Source: SCRD01 sp046705285 (lineage in GTDB: Bacteria > Acidobacteriota > Terriglobia > UBA7540). From it: DNA of 7,858 nt. The notes below the pieces were generated by a model. The model was not told where the DNA came from, did not search any database, and worked only from the letters and a program-made list of their open reading frames with translations. Position 1 is the first letter of the stretch, and every line of letters begins with the position of its first letter. Shown here one piece after another: positions 4,729 through 7,858 of the stretch. The stretch spans positions 1 through 7,858 of the forward strand of contig JBJKQK010000200.1 in assembly GCA_046705285.1 (NCBI GenBank), written 5' to 3'. The translations under genes and the position numbers were made by a program.

Positions 4729-7512
4729 ATGAAGAGAGAAACTCTAGGACGCAGAAACTTCCTATGGGGAATCGTGGCAGGCGCTTTGGCTGCTCCTGTG
4801 GCAGGACAGGCACAGCAGGCAGGCAGAAGTAACTCAATACCAACCACGCGGCACGGTCCCGTCGCCGGGCACGGGCTGCGGATGCACATTGGGCTCGATG
4901 GCCTCTGGCAATTCCGTCTGGATGCCGAGGCCGGATTCACCCGCACGATCCGTGTTCCTGGTTGCTGGCAGGCCCAGGGCGTCGGGAAGCGCTCGGGCAT
5001 CCTGCGGCACGACTATGAGGGAGTGGCTTGGTACCAGCGGGTGGTTCAAATTCCCGAGTCATGGATAGAGAAGCGAGCAGTCCTTCGGATCGGAGGTGCG
5101 CTGCGCATTACGGAGCTTTTCGTCAATGAGAAGCCAGTCGGCCGACATGACGGCATGAGCGCGCCCTTTACGTTCGACATCAGTGAGGCGGTTCGCCCGG
5201 GCCACAGCAACACGATCGCGCTGAAGATTTCGAATGCTGGAAGCGAGATCCGGGAGTCGCCGAGAAAACAGCGTCCCACCCGGCCCACCGGCTCGTTGGA
5301 CTACATCGGGAATTGGGGTGGCATCTACGGTCCGACAGAACTGGAAGCAACGGATCGAGTGTGGATCGAGCGACTGTGGGTACGTTCTGAGATTCAACCC
5401 AGGACCGCGCGGTTCGGCCTGCACGTGCGAAACGCGGAAAGCCGGATGTTCCGCGGTCAGTTGAAGATCGTGGCTGGCCCGTACCACGGTGCGGCGGAAG
5501 TCAAGGTCCCTCCAGGAGAAGTGGTGGAAGCACATGTGGATGTTCCTATGCCAGGCGCACGGCTCTGGTCACCCGACCACCCGAATCTTTATACGGCAGG
5601 CATTTCGCTGGTGGAGGGCACGGCCGAGCGCGACCGTGTGGAACAACGCTTTGGACTGCGTGAGATCCGCACGCAGGGGAATGTGCTCCTGCTGAACGGT
5701 AAGCCGCTCTACCTGCGTGGTTACGGCGACGACAATGTGGAGGTGCTGACGGGTGTGCCGCCTGCCTCCAAGCAGGTTTACCTTGATCGTCTTCGTCTTG
5801 CCAAGAGTTTCGGCTTCAACGCCATGCGCTTCCATTCAATGACGCCGGTTAGCGAGTTTTTCGAGGCAGCCGATGAAGTCGGGATGCTGGTGATGGCGGA
5901 ATTGCCGGTGGCTTACACCCAATACCTTCTGCCCTTCCTGGATTTTTTGCGGGGAGAACTGACCGGCGTGGCATTAGCGCATCGGAACCACCCTTCATGG
6001 CTGTCACTGGCGATGGGGAACGAGTTCAACCTGCACTGGCTCAAGGATGAGAGCCAGAAGCATGCATTTCTGGAAGCCGTGGCCGAACTGTACCGGCAGG
6101 CAAAGTCCTTGATGCCCGACCGGATCATCATGTCAAACGACGGCTACCTCATGGAGCCGACCGATATGGTGAGTATGGGGCGGGGCGCATCGGCCAAACA
6201 TCCGACCGTCCGGCACGAATTCGGTGGTTACTATTGCTCACTTCCGGATACTTCACTGATTCCGAAATTCACGGGAGTTATCATCCCAGAATGGCTGGAG
6301 ACAAAACGGCGCTGGGTGATGGAACAAGGGCTGGAATCGGAATACCAAGCCTACGTGCGCAACTCGCAGAAACTGATGCAACTGGGGCGGCAGTTTCAGA
6401 TTGAGCGCGTGCGGCGCGAGGCAGACATCACCGGGTATGAATACTGGCTGATCGTGGATTACCCGGGCGGTACTGGCGAAGGTGATTCGTGGGAGGAAGG
6501 CTGGTTCGATGATTTCTGGCGGCCGAAAAACGTGACACCGGAAGACGGTAGCGCAATCAACGATGCCGTGCTGCCGCTGATCGACGCCGGGCCGGGAGAA
6601 CGTACCTTGTGGGCAGAAGAGGCCCGGAATCTGAACCTGACGGTTTCCAACTATGGCGAAATGGAGATCCGTGAGAGGCCGGCCCTGTGGCGCGTCAGTG
6701 TGCAAGGGAAAACCGTGGCGGAATCGCGAACAGCCAGCTTCACTGCGCCGCTTGGCAGGATCAGCCCGGTCTCAACAATCGCCTTGCCGAAACTGAGCGC
6801 CGATAAACCAGAGAAATGCGAACTTGTGGTGGAGATAGACGGACACACCAACCACTGGGACTTCTGGGCTTTTCCCCGACAGGGTTTGATGAGCCGCGCA
6901 AACACTCCCATTGTCGCGTCGACCTCGTGGCCGGGCCTGACACGGTATTTCCCATTCATTCGCACTGATCACCGGATCTCGACGACAGGCGGCCTGCAAA
7001 TTACAGATTCGCTGGACCGTGCAGCCATCGATCGTCTGGAATCGGGCGGTCGCGTCTGGCTGGCGCTTAACAAGTCCGACAGGGTGAGCTTCTTTCCCAC
7101 CGCTGGAGGAGCCCTGGGGACGGTGGTGCGCGACCATCCTGCAATTCAAGGCTTTCCGCACGAAGGCTTTTGCGATCTGCAATTTCACAACCTGATGCAT
7201 GGCGTTGCGCCGTTTCCGATGGATGGGCTTCCCCAGATTATGCCCATTATCGGCGGTATTAGGACCAAGGCGGGATTTCTGAGCAAGGTTAAGGAACTGT
7301 CCAGGATAGGCTATATTTTCGAAGTGAAAATTGGCTCTGGACGATTGCTGGTCACGACGCTGCAGATAGGTCCCCAACTTGACGACACGCATCCGGAAGC
7401 GGTGTTTCTCTGTGACCGGTTGCTCCGGTACTGCGATTCCGGCAAATTCGAGCCGCAGGTGGATATCCCCAAGGACAAGTTGACTCAGGCAATATCAGAA
7501 TACTTGGGTTAG
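4729..7512 (+). CDS. Tat-exported glycoside hydrolase family 2 protein with C-terminal amidotransferase-like domain
   Basis: A 927-residue exo-acting glycosidase of the beta-galactosidase/beta-glucuronidase/beta-mannosidase superfamily. Residues 1-28 form a Tat signal (GRRNFL at 7-12, hydrophobic WGIVAGALAAPVAG, likely cleavage after QA at 27-28). The jelly-roll sugar-binding domain spans about 50-205 (LDGLWQFRLD, VPGCWQ, WYQRVV, GIYGPTELE). An Ig-like domain covers about 210-315 and the TIM barrel about 318-620. The barrel has the GH2 signature MRFHSMTPVSEFFEAADEVG (366-385), the predicted acid/base Glu432 in MGNEFN, the predicted nucleophile Glu497 in VRHEFGGYY, and a strand-8-like YEYWLIVDYPG (570-580). 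A second beta-sandwich (about 626-715) precedes a C-terminal domain (about 725-925) resembling the class I glutamine amidotransferase-like fold seen at the ends of some glycosidases (RLESGGRVWLALN, GRLLVTTLQI). Substrate is unknown: the motif around Glu497 is unlike the classic SEYG of beta-glucuronidases. Divergent from the SDR gene; no terminator seen after it. Confidence 0.92.
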   Translation: MKRETLGRRNFLWGIVAGALAAPVAGQAQQAGRSNSIPTTRHGPVAGHGLRMHIGLDGLWQFRLDAEAGFTRTIRVPGCWQAQGVGKRSGILRHDYEGVAWYQRVVQIPESWIEKRAVLRIGGALRITELFVNEKPVGRHDGMSAPFTFDISEAVRPGHSNTIALKISNAGSEIRESPRKQRPTRPTGSLDYIGNWGGIYGPTELEATDRVWIERLWVRSEIQPRTARFGLHVRNAESRMFRGQLKIVAGPYHGAAEVKVPPGEVVEAHVDVPMPGARLWSPDHPNLYTAGISLVEGTAERDRVEQRFGLREIRTQGNVLLLNGKPLYLRGYGDDNVEVLTGVPPASKQVYLDRLRLAKSFGFNAMRFHSMTPVSEFFEAADEVGMLVMAELPVAYTQYLLPFLDFLRGELTGVALAHRNHPSWLSLAMGNEFNLHWLKDESQKHAFLEAVAELYRQAKSLMPDRIIMSNDGYLMEPTDMVSMGRGASAKHPTVRHEFGGYYCSLPDTSLIPKFTGVIIPEWLETKRRWVMEQGLESEYQAYVRNSQKLMQLGRQFQIERVRREADITGYEYWLIVDYPGGTGEGDSWEEGWFDDFWRPKNVTPEDGSAINDAVLPLIDAGPGERTLWAEEARNLNLTVSNYGEMEIRERPALWRVSVQGKTVAESRTASFTAPLGRISPVSTIALPKLSADKPEKCELVVEIDGHTNHWDFWAFPRQGLMSRANTPIVASTSWPGLTRYFPFIRTDHRISTTGGLQITDSLDRAAIDRLESGGRVWLALNKSDRVSFFPTAGGALGTVVRDHPAIQGFPHEGFCDLQFHNLMHGVAPFPMDGLPQIMPIIGGIRTKAGFLSKVKELSRIGYIFEVKIGSGRLLVTTLQIGPQLDDTHPEAVFLCDRLLRYCDSGKFEPQVDIPKDKLTQAISEYLG

Positions 7513-7858
7513 CTTCTTCTCACAGAACTTCGTTAACCAATTCGAGCCTTTGAACAGGCAGGCCGCTGGTTACTGTTGACGCTCGAGGCGGACCAGGAAT
7601 CGCCGGAGCCGCGGCTGGAGCTAGAACGCAACTCCGTGCATACCGATTCCAATGGAGCCGTGGATCTTAAGTGCTGCGTTCCGTGTCTGTCGCCTCCCTG
7701 CACATAGCTTCCCTTCCAACCATCGGGCGGTGCGTTCCCTCAATTCAAATGTCGGAGACGCCGACCCCTGAATACGCGCGGCGTTCGCAAACGCGTTCCC
7801 CCGCCGTTGTCAAGTTTGAGGTCCGACGGCTTAAGTGCGATCGAATGGGGCCTTCCTT
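7513..7858. other. Tail region with open frames but no supported gene
   Basis: The last 346 bp follow the GH2 stop. A plus-strand frame is open at 7537-7704 (57 codons, ending TAG 7705-7707) but lacks a good start and ribosome site. Another plus frame is open from 7671 to the window end, with an ATG at 7749 and no Shine-Dalgarno site. Two minus frames are also open from the right edge for about 100 bp. I recognise none of the translations. A small stem GCGTT/AACGC near 7780-7795 has no T-run, so I do not call a terminator. A gene may begin or end just beyond the edge. Confidence 0.5.

Noticed and set aside
6772..7392. 206-codon minus-strand frame inside the GH2 gene
   Set aside because: It lies wholly within well-supported GH2 coding sequence and has no ribosome site or recognisable domain.

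Overview
The window holds four complete protein genes and the start of a fifth. I see no rRNA, tRNA, CRISPR array, phage gene or recognisable insertion sequence. Two proteins begin with twin-arginine (Tat) export signals, one is an exported tetratricopeptide-repeat protein, and one is a large exported glycoside hydrolase with a C-terminal amidotransferase-like fold. Shine-Dalgarno sites are clear, coding density is moderate and the coding DNA is moderately GC-rich. Together this suggests a free-living polysaccharide-degrading bacterium, perhaps an Acidobacteriota of the Bryobacter/Solibacter kind. That placement rests on general gene style, not on a marker gene.

Layout from left to right: (1) the first 123 codons of a Tat-exported protein on the minus strand, leaving the window at base 1; (2) an intergenic region of about 570 bp with one notable inverted repeat; (3) a TPR protein on the plus strand (941-2539); (4) an RraA/HMG-aldolase-like protein on the plus strand (about 2643-3353), possibly cotranscribed with the TPR gene; (5) a classical short-chain dehydrogenase/reductase on the minus strand (3395-4144), converging on the RraA-like gene with a 41 bp gap; (6) a divergent intergenic region of about 580 bp carrying repeated GGTCA half-sites and a perfect 13-bp palindrome; (7) a 927-residue Tat-exported glycoside hydrolase family 2 protein on the plus strand (4729-7512); (8) a 346 bp tail with open frames but no gene I can support.

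A plausible but unproven reading is a small carbohydrate-use locus. The exported GH2 enzyme would release a sugar or uronic acid outside the cytoplasm. The SDR would oxidise or reduce it or a derivative. The RraA-like class II aldolase/decarboxylase would cleave a downstream 2-keto acid to pyruvate. The TPR protein may act as a periplasmic scaffold. The SDR and GH2 genes diverge from one spacer and could share an operator there. I found no strong evidence for a new type of system; the most useful leads are the operator-like repeats, the Glu variant at the aldolase metal site, and the architecture of the GH2 protein.
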